In this document: positions 38,303-47,972 of the stretch, piece after piece | Layout: each line of letters starts with the position of its first letter | Numbering within the stretch: the first letter of the stretch is position 1 | Source: Saprospiraceae bacterium | Lineage (GTDB): Bacteria; Bacteroidota; Bacteroidia; Chitinophagales; Saprospiraceae | Direction of reading: 5' to 3' | NCBI GenBank assembly: GCA_022844565.1 | Contig: JALHLK010000013.1 | Coordinates: 1 to 64,000 of the forward strand | Length of the DNA stretch: 64,000 bases | Notes under the pieces: model-generated | Database searches by the model: none | Told to the model about the DNA's origin: nothing | Seen by the model: the letters and a program-made list of their open reading frames with translations, nothing else | Made by a program: the position numbers and the translations under genes

Positions 38303-38693
38303 ACAACCGTTTTTCGTCTTCTGTTGATAATCGATTATATTCATCCAAATGACTTATTTCACGAAGTAGGGTTTGGACTGCAAAATAGGTTTGGCCTAAA
38401 GCCATGACTTCTTTGCTAGGATCTGAATTAACAAGCGTAACGGGCAAGTTCAACGCTTTATACTTCTCTTTTGGCTATTTTACCGATAGCGATCATTTCG
38501 AGGATATCCTCGAAATGATCGGATATTTCTTGTCCACTATTTGAACTTGCCTTTTTTGCTCTTTCTATTACTGGCAAAAAATGTCTATATTCTAAATACT
38601 CTAGAACCTAAGATAAGTCTCTGCACTCCAATACTTATTACCCTTTTCATCAATTTGCTTAATTTGCTCAAATAAGCTATTCTGCTGATGCAT
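38303..38693 (-). pseudogene. Broken second copy of dinD
   Basis: Read on the minus strand from an ATG at 38693: HQQNSLFEQIKQIDEKGNKY, WSA, a frameshift and a TAG where intact dinD has LSKVLEY, then EYRHFLPVIERAKKASSNSG, QEISDHFEDILEMIAIGKI and a second stop; further fragments match down to the LDEYNRLSTEDEKRL region. It lacks the middle (VKLSRYACYL) and the whole C-terminal half. It contains a perfect 32-bp palindrome at 38490-38521. Clearly a degenerate tandem duplicate of the neighbouring dinD. Confidence 0.85.
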
Positions 38694-38698
38694 TTCAA

Positions 38699-38835
38699 AC
38701 ATTTAGAATAGGATTTTACTTAAAAAAACTTTTTGCATTACCTCAATCCTTCAGCCCGTTGGATAAATATCCTACTGGCTATAGGATGGCAAAAAGAATT
38801 GTTGTTCAAAAAAGCGAATTAAAAATTTAAGTATA
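38699..38835. repeat. Repeat copy R2 upstream of the dinD pseudogene
   Basis: Diverged direct copy of R1 (38158-38270) sharing CATTTAGAA, TTTTGCATTACCTCAATCC and GGATGGCAAAAAGAATTGTT. An extra 30-bp palindromic insertion (CAGCCCGTTGGATAAATATC and following) sits in the loop. Confidence 0.75.
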
Positions 38836-38924
38836 AAGCTTTTGACTCCCCTTAACGCTCAAATAATTTACATAGTAAGAATGCATAATTTAATCAAGCT
38901 AAAGACCAAAGACCAAATAAGCGA

Positions 38925-38952
38925 AGCGAAATCCCGTCAGAACGGGAGACCA
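38925..38952 (-). terminator. Possible hairpin downstream of the tricorn-like gene
   Basis: Short inverted repeat TCCCGT-CAGA-ACGGGA about 20-40 bp past the stop of the tricorn-like gene. The T run expected of an intrinsic terminator is weak. Confidence 0.35.
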
Positions 38953-38972
38953 ATAGCCAAAAGGCTTTACTT

Positions 38973-41900
38973 CTACTTCACCCCCTTCATCAACTCCGCC
39001 ACAGCTTTCTCCAATTGCTGATCAACGCCTTTATCAATTTTGCCAGGCATATTTTTGACCTGTATGTCTGGGTAAGCTTCATTGTTTTCCATCCATTCAC
39101 CCTTGATGTCTTTTGCGCTGATGGGTACCATTCCCCAGCGAGTGCCATCAGGTAGGCCTTCCCAACTAGCAAAGGAGCAGGTACCTGGTACGGGCATTCC
39201 GATCATTTTACCAATCTTGAGGTCGCGATATCCGCAAGCAAAACAGTGTCCGTCGCTGTATTGAGCTTCATTGATGAGGGCAAGGGTTGGTTTGGTCCAT
39301 CGGAAGGTAGGTTCGTAGCCTACTTCGCGTTCTTCGTTGGCATAGGTGATATATTTGGTGCCGGTGAATAACATAGCGAGGTCAGAAACTAAGTCTCCAC
39401 CACCATTGAAACGGGTGTCAACGATGATACCTTTCTTATCGTGGTATTTGCCCAACATTTCGTCGTATACATTTCTAAAAGGTCCGTCTGCCATTCCTGG
39501 AATGTGCACATAACCCAACTGTCCATTACTGAGTTTTTCAACTTCGTCTTGGTTTTTTTTGACCCAACGTTTGTAAAGTAAGCTAGATTCTTGGCCTAAG
39601 GTGATGGGTTTTACGGTAATAATTGAGGTGGTTGTTGAATTTTCAGTACCGATTTCTAGAGCGATGAACTTATCACTTTTGTGTTTTAGGTAATAAGCAT
39701 GATCAATGTCGTTGGTGATCGACACACCGTCGATGGCTTTGATGATATCTCCTTTTTTGACAGAGAGATTAGCTTTGTCTAGTGGACCACCTTTGATGAT
39801 CTCAGCAATTTTAATACCTTGACCTTTATAACCATAATCAACAAAAATACCCAAAGAAGCCGTTTCATCACTGCCTACCATACTCATATTGTACCGAGCC
39901 CCAGAATGAGAAACATTGAGTTCACCCAACATTTCTGAGAGTAATTCGGCAAACTCATAACTGTTGCCGATGCTTTTGACTAAGGGGGCGTATTCTTGTT
40001 TCATTTTTGGCCAATCAATCCCGTGCATTTTAGTAGTATAAAATGTGCCTTGCGTACGCAGCCACACATGTTCAAACATGCTTTCTCGAGCGGCAATTTC
40101 ATCAAAGGTCATATCACCAGCAATTTTTACTGATTTGGTAGATTCTTTATCAAGGTTGACTTTAGAAACGGTACCGTCACTTAAAAGAAACAAATTCTCC
40201 ATTTTTGCATCCCAACGGAGCTGACCACTTCTTGCATCCAATTTGATCATCAATTTAGTCTCTTTGGTTCTTATATCCGTAGACCATAGGTTGACATCTT
40301 TTTCAAAACGAGCGAGGTAGTACAACTTTTCACCGTCCTTAGAGAGTACCGCGTCTGAAAGATTCGACGAATGAATGGTCAATTTAGCTTTTCTATTCTC
40401 AAAATCATCCCATTCAAACTTGATGTCTTCCACTTTTGTAGAATCCTTTTTAGTAGTATCCACAGCGACTACGGGGCTTTTCACTTTATTCTTTAATTTT
40501 TTATCAGCCTCTACTTTTGGGTGAACCGCTACTATTTTAGCTTCTTCTTTTTTCTTATTTTCTTTGTTTATTTTTTCTACTTCTTTGTACAATTCGTACT
40601 CATCTTTGGACAAATTGTACTTTTCCCATGCATCTTTTGTAAAAAAAGCAGCATAAACATCCAATTGGCTACTCCCACTTTGAGCCAATGATTTAAGACC
40701 ATCGCGATTGCTTAGCCACAACATTTGTTTACCACCGTTGACCCACTTAGCGCGATAATCGCTGTAGGCGCTTAAGGTAAGATTTTTCATTTTTTCGACT
40801 CCATTGGCATCCAATAGTACTATGTCAGAATTGGCCATCGTAGGTCCATATTCTGCCAATAACCACTTACTATCAGGACTCCAAACGAAAAATTGATCTC
40901 CATCACCCATGTGAAAAAGTTCTTTGGAGGTAAGCAATGTTTTTGACGATTTATCAGCTAAGTTATAGACTTTGAGTGTTCTTCTATTTTCAATATAGGC
41001 CATCTTTTTGCCATCGGGAGAAATTTTAGGAAGGTAGTTTTCATTTTGATTGACTAAAACGGCCTCTTCTTTAAGGAGTGTCGAAGCGAAGAAAAAAGGT
41101 TCCTCTGTGCGAGTAATGGTAGATTTATAAATACCCCATCGGTTATTGACTTCTCGACCGTAGTAAATAGCTTTTCCATCATGACTATATGTAAGAAAAC
41201 GCTCCAATTGAGGTGTATTGGTGACTCTTTTGGTGATTTGTCCATCTACAGAAGTAATAAAAATCTCCCCTCTCGCGATCACAGCAATCTCTTTACCATT
41301 GGGCGATATTTCCATTTCTTGTACACCACCGTTGATTTTAATATAGCTTTCATTGTTGGCAACATCTTGAGTGATGATTTTTATATCCAATTTTTGAGGT
41401 TGACCATTTTCTTTTTGTGTGTAAATGGCTCCATGATATCCATAACATAACAAATCGTCATTAGAGACACTTAAAAATCGAACAGGATGGGTCGTAAAGT
41501 TGGTAATTTTGGTAGATGGACTGTCAGATTTTATTGACTTTTTGAACAAATTAAAAGTACCTCCTTGTGCACTTAGGTAAAAGAAGCTTTCTTCTCCTTT
41601 AGCAAAAACAGGATTACGATCTTCGTCATTGACAGTTGTCAATTGAGTATGGGTATTGGTGGCTTGATCATATATCCAAATATCGCGTGCTATCCCTGAT
41701 TTATGATGTTTTCTCCAATCGTTTTCTCCACCTTTTTTGTCATGGTAAAGCATTTTATTGCCCGCTTTATTGACATTCAAGTATTCAGCAGGGATGGTCC
41801 AGAGTTGGTCTACCCTACTCCCTTTGATGGATACAGAGTACACTTCAGGTTGCGAACCTGTAGGATATTGTCGATGATCTACGGCATCTTGACGAGCTGA

Positions 41901-42275
41901 AGTGAAAAGTACATTTTGGTCATCATGGCTAAAGGTATACGGATATTCTCCAGCAGAGTGATAAGATAATCGGGTAGCTTGGCCTCCAATGGCATCCATC
42001 ACATATATATCAAAATTGCCAAATCGATCAGAAGCAAAAGCTATTTTAGACCCATCTTTGCTCCACACAGGCATAAAATCATGGGCTTTATGGAAAGTCA
42101 ATTGCTGAGCAGTTCCGCCTTTCGAAGAAACTTTATACAAATCCCCTTTATAAGTAAAACAAATGTTTTGTCCATCAGGTGAAATAGTAGGATATCTCAT
42201 CCATTGATCAACATTCTGGCTAAATGCTATGAGTGATAAAAGAAATAAGCCTACTGTATTTGAAAATCTCTTCAT
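38973..42275 (-). CDS. Tricorn-like protease (exported S41 peptidase)
   Basis: About 1100 aa from an ATG that opens a signal peptide (KRFSNTVGLFLLSLIAFSQ); an in-frame start lies six codons further upstream. The first 500-550 residues form WD40-like beta-propeller repeats (ISPDGQNICFTYKGDLYKV, WSKDGSKIAFASDRFGNFD, ISPDGKKMAYIEN). A charged linker with Lys-Glu runs follows, then a C1 helix domain with ELNVSHSGARYNM, a PDZ domain (GGPLDKANLSVKKGDIIKAI) and an S41 catalytic domain with DTRFNGGGDLVSDL and the nucleophile region NEAQYSDGHCF. Predicted periplasmic degradation of oligopeptides. Confidence 0.88.
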   Translation of the reverse strand: MKRFSNTVGLFLLSLIAFSQNVDQWMRYPTISPDGQNICFTYKGDLYKVSSKGGTAQQLTFHKAHDFMPVWSKDGSKIAFASDRFGNFDIYVMDAIGGQATRLSYHSAGEYPYTFSHDDQNVLFTSARQDAVDHRQYPTGSQPEVYSVSIKGSRVDQLWTIPAEYLNVNKAGNKMLYHDKKGGENDWRKHHKSGIARDIWIYDQATNTHTQLTTVNDEDRNPVFAKGEESFFYLSAQGGTFNLFKKSIKSDSPSTKITNFTTHPVRFLSVSNDDLLCYGYHGAIYTQKENGQPQKLDIKIITQDVANNESYIKINGGVQEMEISPNGKEIAVIARGEIFITSVDGQITKRVTNTPQLERFLTYSHDGKAIYYGREVNNRWGIYKSTITRTEEPFFFASTLLKEEAVLVNQNENYLPKISPDGKKMAYIENRRTLKVYNLADKSSKTLLTSKELFHMGDGDQFFVWSPDSKWLLAEYGPTMANSDIVLLDANGVEKMKNLTLSAYSDYRAKWVNGGKQMLWLSNRDGLKSLAQSGSSQLDVYAAFFTKDAWEKYNLSKDEYELYKEVEKINKENKKKEEAKIVAVHPKVEADKKLKNKVKSPVVAVDTTKKDSTKVEDIKFEWDDFENRKAKLTIHSSNLSDAVLSKDGEKLYYLARFEKDVNLWSTDIRTKETKLMIKLDARSGQLRWDAKMENLFLLSDGTVSKVNLDKESTKSVKIAGDMTFDEIAARESMFEHVWLRTQGTFYTTKMHGIDWPKMKQEYAPLVKSIGNSYEFAELLSEMLGELNVSHSGARYNMSMVGSDETASLGIFVDYGYKGQGIKIAEIIKGGPLDKANLSVKKGDIIKAIDGVSITNDIDHAYYLKHKSDKFIALEIGTENSTTTSIITVKPITLGQESSLLYKRWVKKNQDEVEKLSNGQLGYVHIPGMADGPFRNVYDEMLGKYHDKKGIIVDTRFNGGGDLVSDLAMLFTGTKYITYANEEREVGYEPTFRWTKPTLALINEAQYSDGHCFACGYRDLKIGKMIGMPVPGTCSFASWEGLPDGTRWGMVPISAKDIKGEWMENNEAYPDIQVKNMPGKIDKGVDQQLEKAVAELMKGVK

Positions 42276-42415
42276 TTTTTTATATTTTAGCACAAATAAC
42301 GCGGTAAAATTGGATAAATGAAAATATTTGAGGTTTTATTATGTAACACTTAGGTAAGAACTGATTATTATTTAAAGATCATTTTTTTTGCTGATGTAAA
42401 TATTATTATTTTTTA

Positions 42416-42423
42416 TATATTTG
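42416..42423 (+). promoter_or_regulatory. Promoter -7 element for parC
   Basis: TATATTTG matches TAnnTTTG; a TTTG lies 25 bp upstream, a little further than ideal. Start codon 23 bp downstream. Confidence 0.45.
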
Positions 42424-42445
42424 CTCGATTAAAATAAACATCGTC

Positions 42446-45205
42446 ATGAGTGAATTAATTGAAGATTTGTCAAAAGGTGGAGAAAACCATTTGGTGACAC
42501 TTACGGATATGTACCAAGAGTATTTTTTGGATTATGCATCTTATGTGATTTTAGAAAGGGCAGTACCTTATTTGAATGATGGTCTAAAGCCTGTACAACG
42601 TAGGTTATTACACGCGTTGAAACAAATGGATGATGGTCGATTTCACAAAGTAGCCAATGTGATTGGTCAAACGATGCAGTATCACCCACATGGTGATGCT
42701 TCTATTGGTGATGCTTTGGTAAATTTAGGACAAAAAGAGCTTTTGATAGATTGTCAAGGAAACTGGGGTGATTATCGCACGGGGGATAGTGCTGCAGCTC
42801 CAAGGTATATTGAAGCAAGACTGACTAAGTTTGCCTTAGAGGTCTTGTTTAATCCTCAAACTACGGATTGGCAAATGACGTATGATGGTCGTAAAAAGGA
42901 GCCTATTACCTTGCCAGTAAAATTCCCGTTGATCTTAGCTCAGGGTGTGGAAGGGATCGCTGTAGGTCTCGCCACGAAAATATTGCCACATAATTTCATA
43001 GAACTTTGCCAACAGTCTATAAAAGTACTCCAGGGTAAAAAGCCTGTGATTTATCCAGATTTCCAAACAGGAGGATACCTAGATGTCTCAGAATATAATG
43101 ATGGCTTAAGGGGCGGTAAAATAAAAAGTAGAGCCAAAATTAAAATTGTCGATAAAAGTAGTATACTAATTCAAGATTTACCTTTTGGAGTCACAACAGG
43201 GTCTTTGATAGATAGTATCGTAAAAGCGTCAGAAAAAGGACAAATCAAAATCAAAAAAGTAGTAGATAACACTGCAAAACATGTAGAAATCGCTATAGAA
43301 TTATTGCCCGGTGTGTCACCTGATGTTACTGTTGACGCTTTGTATGCTTTCACGGATTGTGAGTCCTCTATTTCACCCAATTCGTGCGTTATTTTAGATG
43401 ACAAACCACAGTTTCTTGGTGTCTCTGAATTGCTTACCCTTTCGACGATTAAAACAAAAGAACTTCTTCGACGGGAGTTAGAAATCAAGAAAGGCGAGCT
43501 TGAAGAAAAGTGGCACATGGCCAGTCTTGAGAAAATTTTTATCGAAAATAGAATCTATCGAGATATCGAGGAATGCGAAAATTGGGAAGAAGTACTCACT
43601 GCCATCAGTGAAGGGTTAAAAAAATACATTGTCACACCTTCTGATAATGCATCTGCAAATGATAAGCGCATTAAAATGATGAGGGATATCACAGAAGATG
43701 ATATTACCAGACTTACCGAGATAAGAATTAAGAGAATCTCTAAGTACAATTCTTTCAAAGCAGATGAATATATTGCCAATCTTGAAGAAGAAATCAAACA
43801 AGTACAGCACGATCTTGATCATCTTACTGACTTTTCTATTGCTTATTTCCTAAGATTAATCGAAAAATATGGCAAAGGGAAAGAGCGAAAATCAGAAATC
43901 ATGTCAATGGAGACCATCGCCATACAGCAAGTAGTAGCCAATAATGCTAAACTTTATGTAAACAAAGCTGACGGATTCTTGGGTATGGGAATGAAGAAAG
44001 ATGAGTTTGTATGCGATTGTTCTGACATTGATGACATCATTGCATTTACCAAAGAAGGGAAACTGAAAGTGGTAAAAATTTCTGACAAAGTGTTTATCGG
44101 GAAAGATATTATTCATATTGCCGTCTTTAAAAAAGGAGATGAACGTACAACCTACAATCTTATTTATATTGACGGTAAGTCGGGTATAACTTATGCAAAA
44201 AGGTTTAATGTGACGGGTATAACTCGCGATAAAGACTATGATTTAACCAAGGGAGAGAAAGGCAGCAAAGTCATTTACTTCACAACGAATCCTAATGGAG
44301 AATCAGAAACAGTAAGTGTCCAACTGTCACCCGGATGTACTGCTAAGAAAAAAGTATTTGATTTTGATTTTGGCGAATTGGGCATAAAGGGCAGGTCAAG
44401 TCAAGGTAATATTGTGACAAAATATCCTGTAAGAAAGGTAGTACAATTGGAAGTTGGAAAGTCTTCTCTTGGGGCGTTGAAAGTTTGGATAGACCAAGTA
44501 AGTGGTAAATTAAATACAGATGGTCGAGGAAACTTCTTAGGAGAATTTGATACAGGCGAAAAAATAATTTCGATTTATAACGATGGTCAATACGAACTCA
44601 ATGACTTAGATTTAAATAAGAAATATGATATGAATGCCATCATGTACACGGGTATTTACAATGAAGGAGATATTATAAGTGCTGTGTATTATGAAGGAGA
44701 GAAAGGTTGGACTATGGTAAAAAGGTTTATGATTGAGACGACGACCTTGGATAATAAATTTAAATTCATTACAGATGCTGTCACTTCTAAACTTTATTTT
44801 GCTACTTTAAATTCAACGCCACAAGTTGAATACGCTTATAAAGTTGGTAAGGAAAAACATACGAAAACTTTATCTTTAGCAGATTTTATCGATGTAAAAG
44901 GATGGAAAGCATTAGGGAATAGATTGATCGACAATAAGATTACCGACATCAAAGAGCTAATTAGTGAGAATTCTGTTGAAAATCCAACAATCGAAAGTGA
45001 AAATACTCATAAAGAGGAGCTAGAAGCACCAAATAGTACTCCTGTAGCTGGGACCAAACCTCCTAAACAAGGTGATTTATTTGCCTCCTTAAATGAAGAG
45101 GAATCAGATACATCACAAAATGATAAGAAGGATATAAACAAAACAGATTCTGATAAGGACAATGATACATTTAAATCAGGTGATGTGATTGAGTTTGATA
45201 TCTAA
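42446..45205 (+). CDS. parC: DNA topoisomerase IV subunit A
   Basis: Type IIA topoisomerase A subunit, 919 aa, decatenating chromosomes with ParE. The catalytic tyrosine is Y121 in AAAPRYIEARLT; the quinolone-determining region is QYHPHGDASIGDAL (78-91). A coiled coil (about 420-475) and a C-terminal beta-pinwheel follow. The Lys/Asp-rich tail after about 860 is unstructured. ParC is preferred over GyrA from the divergent start LTDMYQEYFLDYASYVIL and the length, but I could not test this by alignment. No parE neighbour. Confidence 0.87.
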   Translation: MSELIEDLSKGGENHLVTLTDMYQEYFLDYASYVILERAVPYLNDGLKPVQRRLLHALKQMDDGRFHKVANVIGQTMQYHPHGDASIGDALVNLGQKELLIDCQGNWGDYRTGDSAAAPRYIEARLTKFALEVLFNPQTTDWQMTYDGRKKEPITLPVKFPLILAQGVEGIAVGLATKILPHNFIELCQQSIKVLQGKKPVIYPDFQTGGYLDVSEYNDGLRGGKIKSRAKIKIVDKSSILIQDLPFGVTTGSLIDSIVKASEKGQIKIKKVVDNTAKHVEIAIELLPGVSPDVTVDALYAFTDCESSISPNSCVILDDKPQFLGVSELLTLSTIKTKELLRRELEIKKGELEEKWHMASLEKIFIENRIYRDIEECENWEEVLTAISEGLKKYIVTPSDNASANDKRIKMMRDITEDDITRLTEIRIKRISKYNSFKADEYIANLEEEIKQVQHDLDHLTDFSIAYFLRLIEKYGKGKERKSEIMSMETIAIQQVVANNAKLYVNKADGFLGMGMKKDEFVCDCSDIDDIIAFTKEGKLKVVKISDKVFIGKDIIHIAVFKKGDERTTYNLIYIDGKSGITYAKRFNVTGITRDKDYDLTKGEKGSKVIYFTTNPNGESETVSVQLSPGCTAKKKVFDFDFGELGIKGRSSQGNIVTKYPVRKVVQLEVGKSSLGALKVWIDQVSGKLNTDGRGNFLGEFDTGEKIISIYNDGQYELNDLDLNKKYDMNAIMYTGIYNEGDIISAVYYEGEKGWTMVKRFMIETTTLDNKFKFITDAVTSKLYFATLNSTPQVEYAYKVGKEKHTKTLSLADFIDVKGWKALGNRLIDNKITDIKELISENSVENPTIESENTHKEELEAPNSTPVAGTKPPKQGDLFASLNEEESDTSQNDKKDINKTDSDKDNDTFKSGDVIEFDI

Positions 45206-45211
45206 AACGGA

Positions 45212-46048
45212 CTAAGCAGAAATTACATCTTTGATTTCAAAAAGGTTTTTTTCATTTTTGAAAATAGATGCACTTTCTACCAGTTGATCGTGTTCAAAAA
45301 CGATTATGCCATTTGATTCAACAACTCTGTTAAGGAATATTTCTTTTTCATTCATGGTTAATAATGGACGAACATCATATGCCATCACATAGGAAGCCCC
45401 AATATGACAATGAGAAGGTAATAAATCTGCGGGATAAAAATATTTTCTTTTGGAATCGTTTACCTCAAGAGTCATCATAGCCTCAGTATGCCCATTGAAA
45501 AATTGAATGAAAATATCATCATCAAAAGCGTAACCATTTAGGTCGTAGGGCAGCCATTTCACTTTTTTTTGATCAACGAGAGGGATAAAATTTTCTTGTA
45601 GGAAAGAGGGTTTTTCTCGAGGGTTAGGGTTGATAGCCCACTCATAGTGTTTGTCACACATCCAATAAGTTGCATTAGGAAAGGTAACGAACACTGAATC
45701 ATTTTTATCCTTATATAATGCACCACCAACATGATCAAAGTGTAAGTGTGTTATAAAAACATCAGTAATTTCCTCTGGAAGTATTGCTACATTATCAAGG
45801 TTTCCAATTACATCAACACCTTCTGGATAAAAAAAGGATTGCCATTTTGCAGATTGTTTATTTCCTATTCCAGTGTCTACTAACATTTTTCGATCACCCC
45901 ACTCTATTAATAAAGAGCGCATAGCCCATCTACACATATTATTTTCATCTGCAGGGTATTTCTTTTCCCAAATTGACTTTGGAACAATCCCAAACATGGC
46001 ACCTCCATCTAACTTAAAATATCCCGTTACAACAGATGATACTTTCAC
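45212..46048 (-). CDS. MBL-fold metallo-hydrolase
   Basis: 278-aa metallo-beta-lactamase-fold hydrolase with the binuclear zinc motif THLHFDHVGG at 100-109, a further His in FFNGHTEAMMT and Asp in YFYPADLLPSH, and LVDTGIGNKQSAKW near 56-69. Closest in style to lactonase or arylsulfatase-like MBL proteins. Substrate not inferable. It starts next to the desaturase stop, so the two form an operon. Confidence 0.85.
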   Translation of the reverse strand: MKVSSVVTGYFKLDGGAMFGIVPKSIWEKKYPADENNMCRWAMRSLLIEWGDRKMLVDTGIGNKQSAKWQSFFYPEGVDVIGNLDNVAILPEEITDVFITHLHFDHVGGALYKDKNDSVFVTFPNATYWMCDKHYEWAINPNPREKPSFLQENFIPLVDQKKVKWLPYDLNGYAFDDDIFIQFFNGHTEAMMTLEVNDSKRKYFYPADLLPSHCHIGASYVMAYDVRPLLTMNEKEIFLNRVVESNGIIVFEHDQLVESASIFKNEKNLFEIKDVISA

Positions 46049-47089
46049 TTAAGCGGTCTGAAGTTTTTTCATTCTATAGTACTCTGTGAATGATATCATT
46101 CGTTCACTTTGCTCATCCCACAATTTGTGAGAAATCATTTTTAGACTTTCTATAAAAGTAACTTCCGTTGTGAATTTATGAAACCATGGAATGGACTCTA
46201 TACTTTTTGCCAACTTATAACTAGGTATAGCCGGATTTAAATGGTGTATGTGATGGTACCCAATATTGCCTGTAAACCAATGCATAAATTTAGGAAGCTT
46301 ATAAAAAGTACTTCCTTTTACTGCTGCAAAAAGGTACTCCCATTTGTTCTTCCAATGTTTGTAACCGTGTTCATGTTGGTGTTGTATATAAAAGAACCAA
46401 ATGGCCACAATAGCAAAAAAGCTTACAATCGTCAAATGAGTAGCTAAAACTTTTTTCCAGTCAAAAAGTAGACAAACCCCAACAAAAACACTAATAATCA
46501 ACAGATTTGCCAATATCAGCCTTATCTTTTCTTTTTTGAATTGTGGTAGACTTATCAAAGGTAATCTATTGTGAATTAAAATGTAGTATATCGGTCCTAT
46601 AATAAACATCACAGGAAATGACCTGTAAACTCGATATAAAATCCTTTTAATAGGTGTAAGTGCGTCATATTCCGCCACAGTTAACGTATCTATATCTCCT
46701 ATATCTCTATGATCTAACATACCGCTGTGAGAATGATGAAAATCATGACTTTTAGCCCAATAATGATAAGGGATAGTACTAAAAACACTACAAACTACGC
46801 CTATCGTGTCCCTCCAAAATTTAGACTTTACGTAACTTTGATGCCCACAATCATGCTGAATTATAAAAATTCGAACCAAAAAGAATGCATTTAAAAATGC
46901 TAATAATCCAAAAGCAATTTTACTATAGTCCCAAACAAAATACATCAGTACCCATACAGCTAAAAATGGTCCGAAAGATGTGATCATCTGGATAATAGCC
47001 TTCTTATTGTCTGGCTTTGCAAAATTCCTCAGTGTCTTTAATGCTAAGGTTACCTTTTCTTTGAAATCGTCTGAATAATTATATGTCAT
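46049..47089 (-). CDS. Membrane fatty acid desaturase
   Basis: 346-aa diiron membrane desaturase with the three histidine boxes HDCGH (79-83), HDFHHSH (115-121) and HHIHH (about 274-278), and an additional QHQHEHGY. Four or more hydrophobic helices surround them. Introduces double bonds into membrane acyl chains, or acts as an acyl-lipid hydroxylase; position specificity unknown. A TAACTTTG promoter lies just upstream, and it is cotranscribed with the MBL hydrolase. Confidence 0.88.
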   Translation of the reverse strand: MTYNYSDDFKEKVTLALKTLRNFAKPDNKKAIIQMITSFGPFLAVWVLMYFVWDYSKIAFGLLAFLNAFFLVRIFIIQHDCGHQSYVKSKFWRDTIGVVCSVFSTIPYHYWAKSHDFHHSHSGMLDHRDIGDIDTLTVAEYDALTPIKRILYRVYRSFPVMFIIGPIYYILIHNRLPLISLPQFKKEKIRLILANLLIISVFVGVCLLFDWKKVLATHLTIVSFFAIVAIWFFYIQHQHEHGYKHWKNKWEYLFAAVKGSTFYKLPKFMHWFTGNIGYHHIHHLNPAIPSYKLAKSIESIPWFHKFTTEVTFIESLKMISHKLWDEQSERMISFTEYYRMKKLQTA

Positions 47090-47111
47090 ATTTGTAGAAA
47101 AAAATTTAGTG

Positions 47112-47119
47112 CAAAGTTA
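47112..47119 (-). promoter_or_regulatory. Promoter -7 element for the desaturase-MBL operon
   Basis: On the minus strand the sequence is TAACTTTG, matching TAnnTTTG, about 23 bp upstream of the start codon. Confidence 0.5.
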
Positions 47120-47228
47120 CGTCATTTATTAAACTTGAATGGAAAATAAATAGCATTATTGTTGATATCAAGAATAAATAATCTTAAGCCATGTCTTTTG
47201 ATTTATTTACAAAGTGCAAATAGTGAAG

Positions 47229-47549
47229 TCAATTAGCTACAATATTAATATTTGAATACAAAATTTCTTTACAACTTAAGATCTTATTATGGAAACTAAT
47301 AGGGATTCTTGCCCAATCATGCAAATCAACTAATATGGGGATTTTACTATTTTGAATCGCATCTTTTAGAAATATAAACTCTTCAATAGGGAATTTACTT
47401 AAATCTTGCATGCGTAAAACAAGATCTAAATCACTTCCATCATGCGCATTACCGGACACACGGCTGCCATAAGCCCACGCCTCAAAAGGTAAGTTTACTT
47501 TATCAAAGATTTCTATTAATATCCGCTTATCTTTTTCTCTAAGAATCAT
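47229..47549 (-). CDS. MntA-type nucleotidyltransferase antitoxin (MNT)
   Basis: About 106 aa from the ATG at 47549. The minimal nucleotidyltransferase motif reads AYGSRVSGNAHDGSDLDLVL, that is GS followed by DxD, with a third Asp in PILVDLHDWARIP. In HepT-MntA systems this enzyme AMPylates the HEPN toxin on a tyrosine and neutralises it. Its start overlaps the HEPN gene end by 11 bp, so the two are translated together, toxin first. Confidence 0.85.
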   Translation of the reverse strand: MILREKDKRILIEIFDKVNLPFEAWAYGSRVSGNAHDGSDLDLVLRMQDLSKFPIEEFIFLKDAIQNSKIPILVDLHDWARIPISFHNKILSCKEILYSNINIVAN

Positions 47550-47961
47550 GCTTATGCGTATTAATAACTTGAGCCAAAGATTTGCAATCAATTAAAAACT
47601 GCTCCAATATTTTTAATGTTTCTTCTGCAAAATTTTCACCATAATCATGTGCAGTGTTGTTTCTATTATCTCTATAGTCCATCCATCTATCAGATTCCTC
47701 TACAGAAATCAAACCCCTAAGTACTGATTTACGAAATATATCCTTATATGTTAGACTGTCTACAGCTTTTTTTGAATGCTCATATTGTCCCAAAACCTTT
47801 CTCAGCAACATACCACTTTGCTCCATTAAAATTTCAAACTCTTTTATGCAAGCTGACCTGTATATTTCGTAATCTATATCCCCAACTTCATTAGAAGTCA
47901 TCTTTTTAAAAGCTCTATCTAGCGTGGTGATACATTTTTTATAAAAATCAAGTTCTAGCAT
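47539..47961 (-). CDS. HepT-type HEPN toxin (HI0074-like)
   Basis: About 140-aa all-helical HEPN protein from the ATG at 47961. It carries the RNase motif RX4HXY exactly as R-NNTA-H-D-Y (in RDNRNNTAHDYGENF, about 112-126), where the Tyr is the known AMPylation site in the family. Helices FKKMTSNEVGDIDYEIYRSA and KEFEILMEQSGMLLRKVL precede it. Partner of the MNT gene downstream. HI0074-family members without proven toxicity exist. Confidence 0.83.
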   Translation of the reverse strand: MLELDFYKKCITTLDRAFKKMTSNEVGDIDYEIYRSACIKEFEILMEQSGMLLRKVLGQYEHSKKAVDSLTYKDIFRKSVLRGLISVEESDRWMDYRDNRNNTAHDYGENFAEETLKILEQFLIDCKSLAQVINTHKHDS

Positions 47962-47972
47962 TTGCAAATGAT

